Origin: Devosia sp. Root635
GTDB taxonomy: Bacteria > Pseudomonadota > Alphaproteobacteria > Rhizobiales > Devosiaceae
Reading direction: 5' to 3'
DNA: 64,000 nt
NCBI RefSeq assembly: GCF_001427605.1
Contig: NZ_LMGZ01000021.1
Span: 1-64,000 of the forward strand
In this document: in pieces, positions 43,670 through 54,045 of the stretch
How the letters are laid out: each line of letters starts with the position of its first letter
Position numbering within the stretch: position 1 is the stretch's first letter
Position numbers and translations under genes: made by a program
The notes under the pieces: model-generated
The model's input: the letters and a program-made list of their open reading frames with translations, nothing else
Databases searched by the model: none
What the model was told of the DNA's origin: nothing

Positions 43670-44383
43670 CTAGAGCGTGCCTACCAGCACCGGATCGTCG
43701 CGATAGGCATCGGGAAACAGGGCCTTGAGCGCCGCGATCTTGGGCAGGTCGTGGAAAGCGATATAGGGCCAGGTGGGATTCAGCGTCAGGAAATCCTGAT
43801 GATATTGCTCGGCCGGGTAAAAAGCCTTGAACGGCTCTATCGTGGTGACGATCGGCCCTTCGAAAAGGCCGGTTTCATCGAGCTGGGCGATATAGGCCCT
43901 GGCGATATCGGCCTGCTCGTCACTCAACGGGAAGATGGTCGAGCGATACTGCGTACCGTGGTCGGGGCCCTGGTAGTTGAGCTGGGTCGGATTGTGGGCG
44001 ACAGAGAAATAGATCTGCAGCAGCTTGCCATAGCTCACCACCGAGGGGTCATAGGTGACCTCCACGGTTTCGGCATGGCCGGTGCTGCCGCTGCCGGTCT
44101 GCTCGTAGGTTGCGGTTTCGGCGGCGCCCCCGGAATAGCCGGAAACGGCACGGGTCACGCCGGTCACATGCTGGAACACGCCCTGCACACCCCAGAAACA
44201 GCCGCCGGCGAAAACGGCTTTGGCCGTTGTGCCGGTATCGGCGAGGTCCGTGGCGGGGGGTGGAATCTCGACGGGCGCTTCCTGGGCGGCGGTCGTTTGA
44301 CTCCATTGGATGAATGTCAGCGCAGGCAGGACGAGCAGCGCGGCCAGGACGGCACGGCGGCCGGTCGAAGAGGAACTGGGCAT
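43670..44383 (-). CDS. msrA: Peptide-methionine (S)-S-oxide reductase MsrA, exported form
   Basis: 237 residues. An N-terminal hydrophobic segment (about 11-27) followed by TTAAQEAP suggests export or a membrane anchor; the MsrA domain starts near 54. The catalytic cysteine is C62 in AGGCFWGVQG. YxGGxxxxxxY-type (SGYSGGAAETATYEQTGSG) and GHAETVEV follow. No resolving cysteine is evident near the C-terminus. It would repair oxidised methionines in the periplasm, which needs an electron donor not encoded nearby. Confidence 0.9.
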   Translation of the reverse strand: MPSSSSTGRRAVLAALLVLPALTFIQWSQTTAAQEAPVEIPPPATDLADTGTTAKAVFAGGCFWGVQGVFQHVTGVTRAVSGYSGGAAETATYEQTGSGSTGHAETVEVTYDPSVVSYGKLLQIYFSVAHNPTQLNYQGPDHGTQYRSTIFPLSDEQADIARAYIAQLDETGLFEGPIVTTIEPFKAFYPAEQYHQDFLTLNPTWPYIAFHDLPKIAALKALFPDAYRDDPVLVGTL

Positions 44384-44485
44384 TTTGCAAACCTTGGTTG
44401 GAACAACTTGCTCGTCAGTTCGTCCTGTATGCGCCTCCGGTTACAGAGGATCACCTGCCTCACGGCGAAATGAAGCCCTGATCGG

Positions 44486-45532
<1,047 letters not shown>

Positions 45533-45535
45533 GAG

Positions 45536-46378
45536 TCAGCCTTTCAGCCCGGTATGGGCCAGCCCTTCGACGAATTGCTTCTGCGCCACGATGAAGACCA
45601 AAAGAACCGGAATGGCCGTCATGGTCGCCGCGGCGAGCTGGATGTTCCACATGGCGCCGCCATAGGCGTCGGTGAACTGGGTCAGTGCCTGCGGCAGGGT
45701 GAACATCTGCGTCGAGGAGAGGAATACGATGGGTTCGAGATAGAGGTTCCACGAGTGGAGGAAGGTGAAGATGGCCACGGCACCGAGCGCCGGCTTGGCC
45801 AGCGGCAGGGCGATGAGCCAGAAAATCTTGAAGCGTCCCAGGCCATCGACGCGGGCGGCCTCTTCCAGCTCGACCGGTAGGGCGATGAAGAACTGGCGCA
45901 TGACGAAGGTGGCAAAGACCGAAGGCGCGCCGAAAATGGGCACGAGGATCAGCGGCCAGTGCGTATTGATCATCCCCCATTTGAGGAACATCTGGAACAG
46001 CGGCACGATGGTAACTTCCGACGGGATCAGCAGCCCCAGGAGCACGACCATGAAGATGGCATTGCTGAAGGGGAACTTGATGCGCGCGAAAGCGTAGCCG
46101 GCCATGGACGAGATGATCATGGTCCCGCCAGTGACCAAGGCGGCGATATAGGCCGAGTTCCAATACTGCCGCGCGAAGGGTTGCAGCTCGAACACCCTGG
46201 CATAGGTGGAAAAGTCGAAGCGGCGCGGCCACAGGTCGGGCGGGAAGGCGAAGATATCGCTGATCGGTTTCACCGATGAGGTGAGCATCCACCAGGTCGG
46301 GAAGACGAAGGGGATCAGCAGCACGCACATCAGCCCGTAGAGCGCGACTTTCATGCGGGGGGAGAGATCAGTTTTCAT
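45536..46378 (-). CDS. Sugar ABC transporter permease (MalG/UgpE type)
   Basis: 280 residues, six helices. The ATPase-contact EAA loop is LEEAARVDGLGRFKIFWLI. FPTWWMLTSSVKP near the start and the PSVFATFVMRQFF run fit the second permease of CUT1 systems. I start at the ATG at 46378 (MKTDLSPRMK), which overlaps the end of the first permease by eleven bases; an in-frame start 12 codons further is inside that gene. Confidence 0.92.
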   Translation of the reverse strand: MKTDLSPRMKVALYGLMCVLLIPFVFPTWWMLTSSVKPISDIFAFPPDLWPRRFDFSTYARVFELQPFARQYWNSAYIAALVTGGTMIISSMAGYAFARIKFPFSNAIFMVVLLGLLIPSEVTIVPLFQMFLKWGMINTHWPLILVPIFGAPSVFATFVMRQFFIALPVELEEAARVDGLGRFKIFWLIALPLAKPALGAVAIFTFLHSWNLYLEPIVFLSSTQMFTLPQALTQFTDAYGGAMWNIQLAAATMTAIPVLLVFIVAQKQFVEGLAHTGLKG

Positions 46379-47288
46379 AGAAGACGATCCGCTTGCGCAT
46401 CTGCCACTGGACAAAGGTGAGCAGCGCGACGATCACGAACAGCAGGATCGACAGCGTCGAGCCGTAGCCGAAGAAGTGGAACTGGAAGGCCTGCTGGTAG
46501 AGATAATAGACCAGCACGGTCGTCGTCATGCCGGGCCCGCCCTGGGTCAGCACCGCGATCTGGGCGAAGACCTGCAACGAGCCGACGATGGTGATGATCG
46601 AGGTCAGCAGGATGGTGGGCGAGATCAGCGGCAGCGTGATGCGGCGGAACTGCTTGAAGCGCCCTGCCCCATCGACCCGCGCGGCCTCGTACAGTTCCCT
46701 GGGCACGCCCTGGAGGGCGGCTAGGAACAGGATCATGTTGAGCCCGACATTCTTGAACACCTGTACGACGATGACTGAAATCATCGCGGTTGTCGGCGTG
46801 CGCAGCCAGTTGGGGCCCTCGACGCCGATCAGTTGCAGCAATCCGTTGATGCCGCCGTTGTTCTGCAGCAGGAAGCTCCAGACGATGGTCCAGGCGACCA
46901 GCGAAACGACGACCGGCGAGAAGAACAGCGTGCGGAAAAGGGTGATGCCCTTGAGCTTCTGGTCGAGCAGTACGGCCAGCAGCAAGGCCAGGCTCATGTT
47001 GAGGACGACGAGCCCTGCGGAAAACACGGCCGATGACAACAGGACCTGCGGCAGCGCCTTGTCGGCCAGCAGCATCTGGTAGTTGGCGGCGCCGACATAG
47101 TTGAACGTATTGGCCAGCACGTTCCACTCGTGCAGCGAATAGTAAAAGACCAGGCCCAGCGGAAACAATACGAAGGTGACGATGCCGATAAGCTGCGGCG
47201 CGATGAAGGCATAGCCGGCAGCGGCGTCGCGGCGCTCAATGGTCCAGAAGGGACGCTTTCTTCGTGGAGTGTCGGCCGCGATGGTCAT
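46368..47288 (-). CDS. Sugar ABC transporter permease (MalF/UgpA type)
   Basis: 306 residues, six helices, lacking the large periplasmic insertion of E. coli MalF. The EAA loop is LYEAARVDGAGRFKQFRRI. AGYAFIAPQLIGIVTFVLFP forms the first membrane helix. GGAAAGAGC precedes the ATG. The upstream SBP gene is 132 bases away across a dispersed repeat, so transcript levels may drop between them. Confidence 0.92.
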   Translation of the reverse strand: MTIAADTPRRKRPFWTIERRDAAAGYAFIAPQLIGIVTFVLFPLGLVFYYSLHEWNVLANTFNYVGAANYQMLLADKALPQVLLSSAVFSAGLVVLNMSLALLLAVLLDQKLKGITLFRTLFFSPVVVSLVAWTIVWSFLLQNNGGINGLLQLIGVEGPNWLRTPTTAMISVIVVQVFKNVGLNMILFLAALQGVPRELYEAARVDGAGRFKQFRRITLPLISPTILLTSIITIVGSLQVFAQIAVLTQGGPGMTTTVLVYYLYQQAFQFHFFGYGSTLSILLFVIVALLTFVQWQMRKRIVFYEN

Positions 47289-47292
47289 GCTC

Positions 47293-47402
47293 TTTCCTTC
47301 TCCCTCCCCTTTGCGGGGAGGGTCGGGGTGGGGGGCGAGAGCCCCGATATCCGGGCCAGCCTACCCCCCACCCTTGATCCCTCCCCGTACGGGGAGGGAG
47401 GC
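47293..47402. repeat. Composite dispersed repeat inside the sugar operon
   Basis: CTCCCTCCC..GCGGGGAGGG, then GCCCCGATATCCGGGC, then CCCCACCCTTGATCCCTCCC, GGGGAGGGAGGCGACTG. The last 40 bases match 54690-54731 closely. It sits between the binding-protein and first permease genes. As a hairpin it could protect the upstream message or reduce expression of the permeases, as intra-operon REP elements do. Confidence 0.65.
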
Positions 47403-47420
47403 GACTGCTTGATCTGCGCC

Positions 47421-48689
47421 TCAGCGCGCCAGCAACGGGCCGACGCTGTCGCAGACCGATTGCAGCACGGCGGGGATATCGGCATCGGCAACCCAGAGGC
47501 TGTCGAGCGAGGAACGGACGGTCTGCTGGATCTGGGCGAAGTTGGTGTGCCCCGGCAGCACCGAGCCGGTGGAGATACCATCGATCACCACGTTGTCGAT
47601 CTGCTCGGCCGAAAGCAGCGGGTTGGTCGAGGCCAGCGTCTCGGCGTTGAGCAGGCTGGCCCGGGCCGGCGGGAAGAACTGGGCCAGCTTCTGGCTGTTT
47701 TCAGGGTTGGTCATATAGGCGAGGAACTCCACGGCCGTCGCGGCATTGGGGCTGGCGGCAAAGGCGCCGACGCCGGCTTGGCCGACCACGGCATAGTGGC
47801 CGACCGGGCCGGCCGGCAGCGGGACCAGATCCCAATCGAAGGGATTTTCCTTGGGCAGCAGCGAGGCGCGGCTGATCTGGGTGATGGTCATGCCGGTTTC
47901 TCCGGCGAAGAAATCGATGTCCTCGCCCGGTCCGGGCATGGCCTTGTCGGTGAAGATCGCCTTGTGAATGGCGGTCATGGCGTCGACCATTGCCTTGTCC
48001 GTGAAGGTGCAGGTCTTGCCATCGGCGCTCCAGGGCGACGCGCCCCAGCCGTTCCAGATGGAGGCCATGTTCTGCCAGACCTGGTACTTGAAATCGCGCA
48101 GGACGAGGCCCGTCTTGCCGGATTGGCCGACTGCGGCCGCGCTGGCAAAGGCATTGTCCCAGGTCCAGGCATCCTCGGCGATCAGCTCGGCCGGGGTCTT
48201 GGCGCCAGCGGCCTTGATAACGTCGTTGTTGACGAAAATGGCGAAGGGCGAGGTGGAGAAGGGATAGGCGTAAAGCTGGCCGTCCTTGGTCCACAAAGCG
48301 GTGGCCTGCTCGCTGACATCGGCGATGTCGTACCCTTCGGTGGCGGTGAAGGCGTCGGTCAGGGGTGCCAGCGCGCCGGAATTGACGAAGTCGGCGGCGG
48401 TGGTTTCCAGAATCCAGGCCAGGTCGGGCGGGTTGCCACCGGCGATCTGGGTGGTGAGCGTGGTGGTGTAGCTGTCGAAAGGCAGCGGCTCGAAGCTGAC
48501 CGTGACATTGGGATGGGTCGCCTTGAAGCCCTCGGCGATCTCGTTGAACATGGCCAGATGCGCCTCGTTGGCGCTCCAGATGGTCATGCGCAGGTTGACA
48601 GCGTCCTGGGCCCAGGCGGTGCCGGACCAGGCCAGGGGCAGCAGGATTCCGGCGACGGCCGCCGTGGTCTTCAGTTGGGAAATCTTCAT
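47421..48689 (-). CDS. Sugar ABC transporter substrate-binding protein
   Basis: 422 residues. The signal peptide (MKISQLKTTAAVAGILLPLA) is cut after AWAQ. The mature part is a CUT1 family 1 binding protein: VNLRMTIWSANEAHLAMFNE, GGNPPDLAWI, then ALWTKDGQLYAYPFSTSPFA near the hinge. AGGAGGAAC precedes the ATG at 48689. It captures the unknown carbohydrate in the periplasm for the two permeases and ATPase downstream. Confidence 0.92.
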   Translation of the reverse strand: MKISQLKTTAAVAGILLPLAWSGTAWAQDAVNLRMTIWSANEAHLAMFNEIAEGFKATHPNVTVSFEPLPFDSYTTTLTTQIAGGNPPDLAWILETTAADFVNSGALAPLTDAFTATEGYDIADVSEQATALWTKDGQLYAYPFSTSPFAIFVNNDVIKAAGAKTPAELIAEDAWTWDNAFASAAAVGQSGKTGLVLRDFKYQVWQNMASIWNGWGASPWSADGKTCTFTDKAMVDAMTAIHKAIFTDKAMPGPGEDIDFFAGETGMTITQISRASLLPKENPFDWDLVPLPAGPVGHYAVVGQAGVGAFAASPNAATAVEFLAYMTNPENSQKLAQFFPPARASLLNAETLASTNPLLSAEQIDNVVIDGISTGSVLPGHTNFAQIQQTVRSSLDSLWVADADIPAVLQSVCDSVGPLLAR

Positions 48690-48714
48690 TGGTTTGTTCC
48701 TCCTGTTGAGTCGT

Positions 48715-50328
48715 TCAATATCCGCGTACGTCGGGCCAGTGGATCTCGATCCCCTCGCCATGGAGACGTGCCTGGAAGTCGGTGAGCTGGGCCTGGTTTT
48801 CCTGCACCTGGTGCGGTGTGAGCCCGTGATTGAGACAGTGCGCGGCGAGCAGGCCGGCGACTTCGCCGACATTCCACTCGACCGGATGCAGCCGGTAGCA
48901 ACCGTTGGTGATGTGGGTGGTGCCGATATTCTTGCCGGCCGGCAGCAGGTTCTTCACCCGGCGCGGCAGCAGCGCCCCCAACGGGATTTCGAAGGGCGCG
49001 GATTCCACGTCGACATAGTTGTCGCCACCCGTGGAGGGATGGAGATCGATGCGGTACATGCCGATACCGATGCTGTCCCTGTAGGACCGCGACAGGGCAT
49101 TGCCATGGACGGCCATCGACACGTCCTGCTCCACGATGCGGGTAACTGGCAGAATGCGGCGGCTTTCCCGGATATAGGGCGCCATGGCCAGGCCATGATC
49201 GGTGCCGGTGACGTCGCCGCGCAGGCGCAGGCCGGGAAAGCCGACCCCGCCATCGACGCGCGGGGCTTCGGTCTGCAGCCAGTAGAACACCGCATAGGAG
49301 AGATCGGCGGCGGCCTTGAGGTGGTGCGCCTTCTCGTTCTCGGACACATCGATGATCGTGTGTTCCATATAGTCGATCATCGGCCAGTTCACGAGGCAGA
49401 TGTCCGAGCCATAGGCGCCGGGCACGAAATTGCGCCGGGCGGCGATACGGCGGAAGGTCCAGAGATTGCCGTCGCCGGGATTGCGGCGCTGATCGGCATC
49501 GACCAGCAGCGGGTCGTCGTCCGGATTGGGCGTGAAGCTGCGTTCGGTGATTTCGAGCGTGCGCGGATGCGGCGCCTTGAAGCCCAGCAGCGGGCCGCCC
49601 CAGAATTCGGGCTGGTATTGCCGCCAGAAATCATAGTTTTCCGGCTTGTCGATGGTCTGGTCACCGTCGACGTGATCGATGGCGAAGCATACCGACACAG
49701 CCTGCACATTGTCGGGCTGGGCCACCGCCGGCGCGCTGGGCTCGCCGGTATCGGACTGCGCTTCGAAGCCCTTGGCATATTCGGTGCCGGTGAGCGGCAG
49801 CAGGTCGCCAAGCTCGGTGGCGTCCACCACATAGTCGGCGGAAACCTCGATACGCGCGCCGCCATCGCGATGTTGCAGCGTGATCGAGCGGACAGTATCG
49901 CCGTCGACATCGGCGGTCACGGGCCGATAGGGCTGCAACACAATGAGCTGCCCGCCGCCGCGCCATGGCGCCAGCATAGCTTCGATTACGGCGACGCCGA
50001 CGCGAGGTTCGGCGCAGAGCCGGCTGACCCAGCCGGCACCGGGGTTGAGATCGCCCCAGGCGCGGCTTTCCGCCGTCAGCGGATAGTGATCGCGATAATA
50101 CTGGCGGATGCCGTTGCGGAGCTGGCGATAGCTGCGGGTGACGCCGAACTGCTCGACCCAGCTATGCTCGTCGGGCGGCACGGCCTGGCTGGTGAGCTGG
50201 CCGCCAAGCCAATCATATTCCTCGCTCATGATGACGGTGCGGCCCGAGCGCAAGGCGCCGAGCGCAGCGGCTACGCCGCCCAGCCCGCCGCCGGTGATGA
50301 GGATGTCCGCGCGCAATTCTTTGGTCAT
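48715..50328 (-). CDS. FAD-dependent oxidoreductase, PF12831-like, of the sugar operon
   Basis: 537 residues. The Rossmann loop ITGGGLGGVAAALGALRSG (11-30) binds FAD, and ADYVVDATELGDLLPLTG mid-protein resembles the FAD_oxidored family found near sugar transporters. The C-terminal part has LLPAGKNIGTTHITNGCYRLHPVEW, a flavin-contact region. There is no signal peptide, so it acts in the cytoplasm, presumably on the imported compound or a derivative. It overlaps lacI by four bases (ATGA) and precedes the SBP gene by 25, tying it to the operon. The substrate is not predictable. Confidence 0.85.
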   Translation of the reverse strand: MTKELRADILITGGGLGGVAAALGALRSGRTVIMSEEYDWLGGQLTSQAVPPDEHSWVEQFGVTRSYRQLRNGIRQYYRDHYPLTAESRAWGDLNPGAGWVSRLCAEPRVGVAVIEAMLAPWRGGGQLIVLQPYRPVTADVDGDTVRSITLQHRDGGARIEVSADYVVDATELGDLLPLTGTEYAKGFEAQSDTGEPSAPAVAQPDNVQAVSVCFAIDHVDGDQTIDKPENYDFWRQYQPEFWGGPLLGFKAPHPRTLEITERSFTPNPDDDPLLVDADQRRNPGDGNLWTFRRIAARRNFVPGAYGSDICLVNWPMIDYMEHTIIDVSENEKAHHLKAAADLSYAVFYWLQTEAPRVDGGVGFPGLRLRGDVTGTDHGLAMAPYIRESRRILPVTRIVEQDVSMAVHGNALSRSYRDSIGIGMYRIDLHPSTGGDNYVDVESAPFEIPLGALLPRRVKNLLPAGKNIGTTHITNGCYRLHPVEWNVGEVAGLLAAHCLNHGLTPHQVQENQAQLTDFQARLHGEGIEIHWPDVRGY

Positions 50329-51362
50329 TTGATCCGGATGGTCTGGGTGGAAACGGGGCCGAGGGTTTCGCCCTCGACCGGTTCGCAAGGCAGCAGCAAT
50401 TGCTCGACGGGCGCATCGTCCTCGACGCGACGCACCAGCATCTGCGTGGCGGCGCGGGCCATGGCCTCGCGCGGGATGGCAAAGGAGGTGAACCGGGTGC
50501 CGGTGGCCTGCTCGGCCCGGATGTGGTTGCCGATCACCACGATCGACAAATCGCCGGGAATGGAGAGACCACGATTGCGGGCCAGCGCCTCGACGGCGAT
50601 CGCGTCGGCCAGCTCGGTGAAGAAAACGCAGGTGGCGTCGGCGGCGAGCAGGATGTCGAGCACTTCGGCGGCGGGGCGGCCGACGGCATTGATATTGGTG
50701 ACGAGATCGGCCCCGCCGATGGCCTCCTGAAAGCCCTGCCAGCGATCCTCAGAGGATTCGGCACCCTGATTGAGGCCGACATAGGCGATGCGGTGGTGGC
50801 CGAGGTCGCGGGCGCGGTGGACCAAGGCCGAGGTGGCGGGGGCATAGTCGCCGCCGACATAGGGCACGGGACCGCCGGCATCGTCGCGGCGGCCGACGGC
50901 GACGAAAGGAAAGTCGCCGGTTACCAGGCGCTCCAGCTCGGCTGGATCGAACTGGCGACCCAGGATGATGCAGCCGTCGGCAAGGCGCAGGCGGACATTG
51001 TCGCCGAAGATCTTGCGCCTGGTGCCGGCGCCGGTGAGCAACAGCAGGTCGTAGCCCAGCTCCTGCGCCGCCTCCTCGATGCCGAGCAGGAAGGGCGTGA
51101 AAAAGTCTGCTTGCGCCGAGGGAAAGGCCGGCTCGTAGGTGAAAACGCCGAGGATGCGGTTGAGGCCCTTGACCATGCGGCGGGCGACCGGATCGGCGAC
51201 GTAGCCGGTGTCGCGGATGACCTTGTTCACCCGATTGCGGGTTTCGGCGGGAATGCGGCCGTCATTGCCATCGGCGCCGTTCAGCACCAGCGATACGGTC
51301 GCCTGGCTCACCCCGGCCAACCGAGCGATGTCGCGTTGCGTCAGGCGCTTTGCAGCCGCCAT
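50325..51362 (-). CDS. LacI-family transcriptional regulator
   Basis: 345 residues. The N-terminal helix-turn-helix is LTQRDIARLAGVSQATVSLV (7-26), with the hinge near RNRVNKVIRDTGYV. The sugar-binding domain begins at about 68 (NRILGVFTYEP) and is of the periplasmic-binding type. It heads its own operon and is translationally coupled to the FAD oxidoreductase. Two matching operator sites sit at its promoter, so I expect it to repress the whole operon and itself until the transported compound binds. Confidence 0.93.
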   Translation of the reverse strand: MAAAKRLTQRDIARLAGVSQATVSLVLNGADGNDGRIPAETRNRVNKVIRDTGYVADPVARRMVKGLNRILGVFTYEPAFPSAQADFFTPFLLGIEEAAQELGYDLLLLTGAGTRRKIFGDNVRLRLADGCIILGRQFDPAELERLVTGDFPFVAVGRRDDAGGPVPYVGGDYAPATSALVHRARDLGHHRIAYVGLNQGAESSEDRWQGFQEAIGGADLVTNINAVGRPAAEVLDILLAADATCVFFTELADAIAVEALARNRGLSIPGDLSIVVIGNHIRAEQATGTRFTSFAIPREAMARAATQMLVRRVEDDAPVEQLLLPCEPVEGETLGPVSTQTIRIK

Positions 51363-51379
51363 TGCGTTCTCCTCAAGCC

Positions 51380-51412
51380 GCTAATGCGTATTAGCAGTTA
51401 TGCGTATTAGCA
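51380..51412 (-). promoter_or_regulatory. Tandem LacI-type operators
   Basis: ATGCGTATTAGCA occurs twice in direct orientation, at 51384-51396 and 51400-51412. The first forms the palindrome GCTAAT-GCGT-ATTAGC (51380-51395). The second covers the proposed -10 element. A 16-bp repeat offset means two dimers would lie on different faces of the helix. Binding would block polymerase at the lacI promoter. Confidence 0.7.
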
Positions 51413-51429
51413 AATTGAAATGCTGTCAA
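51401..51429 (-). promoter_or_regulatory. Candidate promoter of the lacI sugar operon
   Basis: A perfect TTGACA (51429-51424), a 17-bp spacer and TACGCA (51406-51401). The ribosome-binding site GAGGAG lies seven bases before the lacI ATG. The -10 overlaps the second operator. Confidence 0.5.
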
Positions 51430-51646
51430 GGATGGGGAGATAAGTCGCTGGGGACATCGGCTTCGGCGGAGGAATGCGGCGGAGCGGCGCCCCGCTGAGG
51501 CTGGGAATGGCTGGGGTTGAAGCACGCCGGCGCTATCAGTTCGACTTTAGCGCGCCGGACAAATGTCGGCGCCTGCTCAAGCGAAAAGCGGACAATGCCA
51601 TCAGGCACCACCCTTGCAAGTCTCTGGCAATTTCAAAGAGAAAGGG

Positions 51647-51723
<77 letters not shown>

Positions 51724-51760
51724 AGCGCGGGCGAACTGGTCGTTCGCGCAACGTGGCGTC

Positions 51761-51789
51761 CGTTTACCGAGCACCTTGGTCCAAGTCAA
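51761..51789 (-). promoter_or_regulatory. Promoter of tRNA-Asp
   Basis: TTGACT (51789-51784), a 17-bp spacer and TAAACG (51766-51761). The start would fall near 51754, about 30 bases before the tRNA. The remaining bases between the two tRNA genes hold nothing recognisable. Confidence 0.55.
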
Positions 51790-51952
51790 GCGAGCAAGTT
51801 GGGATCGACGCGACATTTTCATGAATGTCGAAGCCAGATGTGGAAAAGTGCCTGCGCCACAGGCGCTAGCGGCAATTGCCTGAAGCGTAAGGTGAGATTC
51901 GCGCGACGGGCGAATTCGTTAGCAGACTGCTAACATCGAGAGGGGGAAACGA

Positions 51953-52028
<76 letters not shown>

Positions 52029-52058
52029 GCAGGACCGAATGGTCCGCGAAGGTGGCCC

Positions 52059-52087
52059 TGATTAGGGCCCCTGCCCGCCAGCGTCAA
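52059..52087 (-). promoter_or_regulatory. Promoter of tRNA-Val
   Basis: TTGACG (52087-52082), a 17-bp spacer and TAATCA (52064-52059), placing the start about 24 bases before the tRNA. It begins right after the hupB terminator. Confidence 0.55.
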
Positions 52088-52091
52088 CCGG

Positions 52092-52129
52092 CAAAAATGA
52101 AATGGCCCCGGCGCAAAGCGCTCGGGGCC
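52092..52129 (-). terminator. Intrinsic terminator of hupB
   Basis: On the minus strand GGCCCCG and CGGGGCC pair, with GAGCGC/GCGC extending the stem. ATTTCATTTTTG follows. It begins 28 bases after the hupB stop. Confidence 0.88.
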
Positions 52130-52156
52130 GATCGGTATGCCGATCCAGGAGCGGTC

Positions 52157-52429
52157 TTAGTTGATCGCGTCCTTCAGGCCCTTGCCGGGCTTGAACTTGG
52201 CCTGGTTGGAGGCCGGGATCTTGATCTCGGCGCCGGTGGCCGGGTTGCGACCGGTCGAAGCCTTGCGCTGCGATACGGCAAAGGTGCCGAAACCGACCAG
52301 ACGGACTTCTTCACCGGACTTCAGCGAGCCGGTGATTGCCTCGAACACTGCGTCCACAGCTTCAGCGGCCTGTGCCTTGGTGATCGTCGCTTTGTCGGCG
52401 ACGACGCCAACCAGATCGTTCTTGTTCAT
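52157..52429 (-). CDS. hupB: HU family DNA-binding protein
   Basis: 90 residues. MNKNDLVGVVADKATITKAQ starts the helical dimerisation part, VRLVGFGTFAVSQRKASTGR leads into the DNA-binding arm, and GRNPATGAEIKIPA carries the intercalating proline. It compacts and bends DNA. In rhizobia hupB directly follows lon; here about 4.5 kb of efflux and secreted-protein genes separate them. Confidence 0.96.
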   Translation of the reverse strand: MNKNDLVGVVADKATITKAQAAEAVDAVFEAITGSLKSGEEVRLVGFGTFAVSQRKASTGRNPATGAEIKIPASNQAKFKPGKGLKDAIN

Positions 52430-52635
52430 AGCGTTTCCTCACAGTGAATTGCCCGCCCTCGCTGGCGAACCTAAAACGCGGCAACCCTTGGTCGATTCTG
52501 TACGAAAGGCAAGGATTTCCGGGCTTTTCACGAGGCCGGACGGTGCAAAGCTGTTAATGGACCGGAAACTTCAGCCTCGCAAGTCCGGATTGTTGGTTTT
52601 CGCCGGTTTTCCGGGCTTTCCTGCCTGTTCCGAGC

Positions 52636-53835
52636 CTATTCGCCAACCGCGGGAGCCGGCGTGGCCCGGCGCCTGATTCCCAGCATAAGGGGTAGTGCCA
52701 ACAGGTAAATTCCGGCCCCGATGATCCAGATCAGCCCCGGCCAGGTGCCCCGGATGGCGAAATAGGTGAAGCTGAAAAACAGGGGGCCGAAGACCGCAGC
52801 CAGGCTGACCAGGCTCGCCAGCACGCCCTGCAACTGCCCCTGCTTGTCGGGCCCCACCTGAGTCGTGGTGAGCGATTGCAACGCCGGCATGCCGATGCCG
52901 CCGAGCGCGAAGAGCGGCGCCAGGGCAAAGACGATCCAGCCCTGGGTCGCGATCCCCATAATGCCAAGGGCGGTGAGTTCGCAGGCCATGCCGACGACCA
53001 GCGCCCAGCGCTCGCCGAGCCGCGCCACGGCGGGACCGGTGAGAAAGGCCTGGGCGCCGGCATGGAAGACGCCATAGGCACCGAGCGACAGGCCGATCAT
53101 CAATCCATCGAAGTGGAAGGCATCCTCACCGAACAGCGCCCACATGGTGCCATAGATGGTGCCGACGAAATTCATGATGACGAAGATGGCCATCAGGGGA
53201 ATCAGGGCCTTGAAATCGAAGGCCCATTTGAGCGGTTTGAACGGGTTGAGCGTATCCCAATCGAATTTCGCCCCTGGCGTGCCCTTGCGCGATTCGGGCA
53301 GCACGAACAGGGCCAGGGCGAAGTTGACGCCATTGAGCAGGGCCGCCGCGATAAAGGGTGCGCGAACCCAGATATCGCCCAGCACGCCGCCCAGCACCGG
53401 CCCGATGATGAAGCCGATGCCGAACATGGCATGGAACAGGCCGAAGCGCCTGGCGCGTTCTTCCTCGGTCGAAATGTCGGTGATGTAGGCCGTCGCCACC
53501 GCCATATTGGCGCTGGTAATGCCCGAAATGGCGCGGCCCAGCACCAACATCCAGAGCTCGGGCGCGAAGGCCATGACGAGATAGTCGATGGCGGCGCCGG
53601 CCAGCGAGACCAGCAGGACCGGACGGCGGCCGAAGCGGTCGCTGAGCACGCCCAGAATGGGCGAGAACAGGAACTGGCAGGCTGAATAGAGCGCCAGCAT
53701 AATGCCGAGCAGCGTAGCGACCTCGGACATATGCCCGACATCGCGCAACAAAGCCGGCAGGATGGGAAAGATCAGGCCGATGCCGATGGAATCGAGCGTG
53801 ACGGCGGCGAGAATGACGATGAGGGCCTTGTTCAA
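52636..53835 (-). CDS. MFS efflux transporter, Tet-like (first copy)
   Basis: 399 residues, 12 helices. LFSPILGVLSDRFGRRPVLL is motif A of drug:proton antiporters; GRAISGITSANMAVATAYI and GIGFIIGPVLGGVLGD are motifs B and C of the 12-TMS Tet branch. The start is a TTG at 53835 with AGGAG six bases upstream; it aligns with the start of the related pump at 56151 (both N-K-A-L-I-V-I-L-A). An upstream ATG would add ten unrelated residues. The substrate is unknown; true tetracycline resistance should not be assumed. Confidence 0.85.
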   Translation of the reverse strand: MNKALIVILAAVTLDSIGIGLIFPILPALLRDVGHMSEVATLLGIMLALYSACQFLFSPILGVLSDRFGRRPVLLVSLAGAAIDYLVMAFAPELWMLVLGRAISGITSANMAVATAYITDISTEEERARRFGLFHAMFGIGFIIGPVLGGVLGDIWVRAPFIAAALLNGVNFALALFVLPESRKGTPGAKFDWDTLNPFKPLKWAFDFKALIPLMAIFVIMNFVGTIYGTMWALFGEDAFHFDGLMIGLSLGAYGVFHAGAQAFLTGPAVARLGERWALVVGMACELTALGIMGIATQGWIVFALAPLFALGGIGMPALQSLTTTQVGPDKQGQLQGVLASLVSLAAVFGPLFFSFTYFAIRGTWPGLIWIIGAGIYLLALPLMLGIRRRATPAPAVGE

Positions 53836-54045
53836 GGGATGCTCCTGGTAGCCGCCAGCCGGCAAAGGGAAGTAGGGTGTTCACGGGCGCGTTACAAGCC
53901 CGGCTGGTTATGAAGGCCGGTGCTGACAGAGGGTGGCAGCAGGGCCGGCGGGCATTGCGCCGCCTTTGACGTGCCCCCTATTCGAGGGCTGATCGCCTCG
54001 GCAGGTGCTGGCACGATGGGGTACTCAGCAAAATGGAATTTCCCG
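53836..54045. other. Divergent intergenic region
   Basis: Between the TTG-started pump and the secreted-protein gene. I see no copy of the TetR operator found at 56170-56222, so the two pumps are probably regulated differently. Confidence 0.4.

Noticed and set aside
48502-50730. 742-codon plus-strand open frame across the FAD oxidoreductase and SBP
   Set aside because: Spans two real minus-strand genes and their junction; no start signals or domains.
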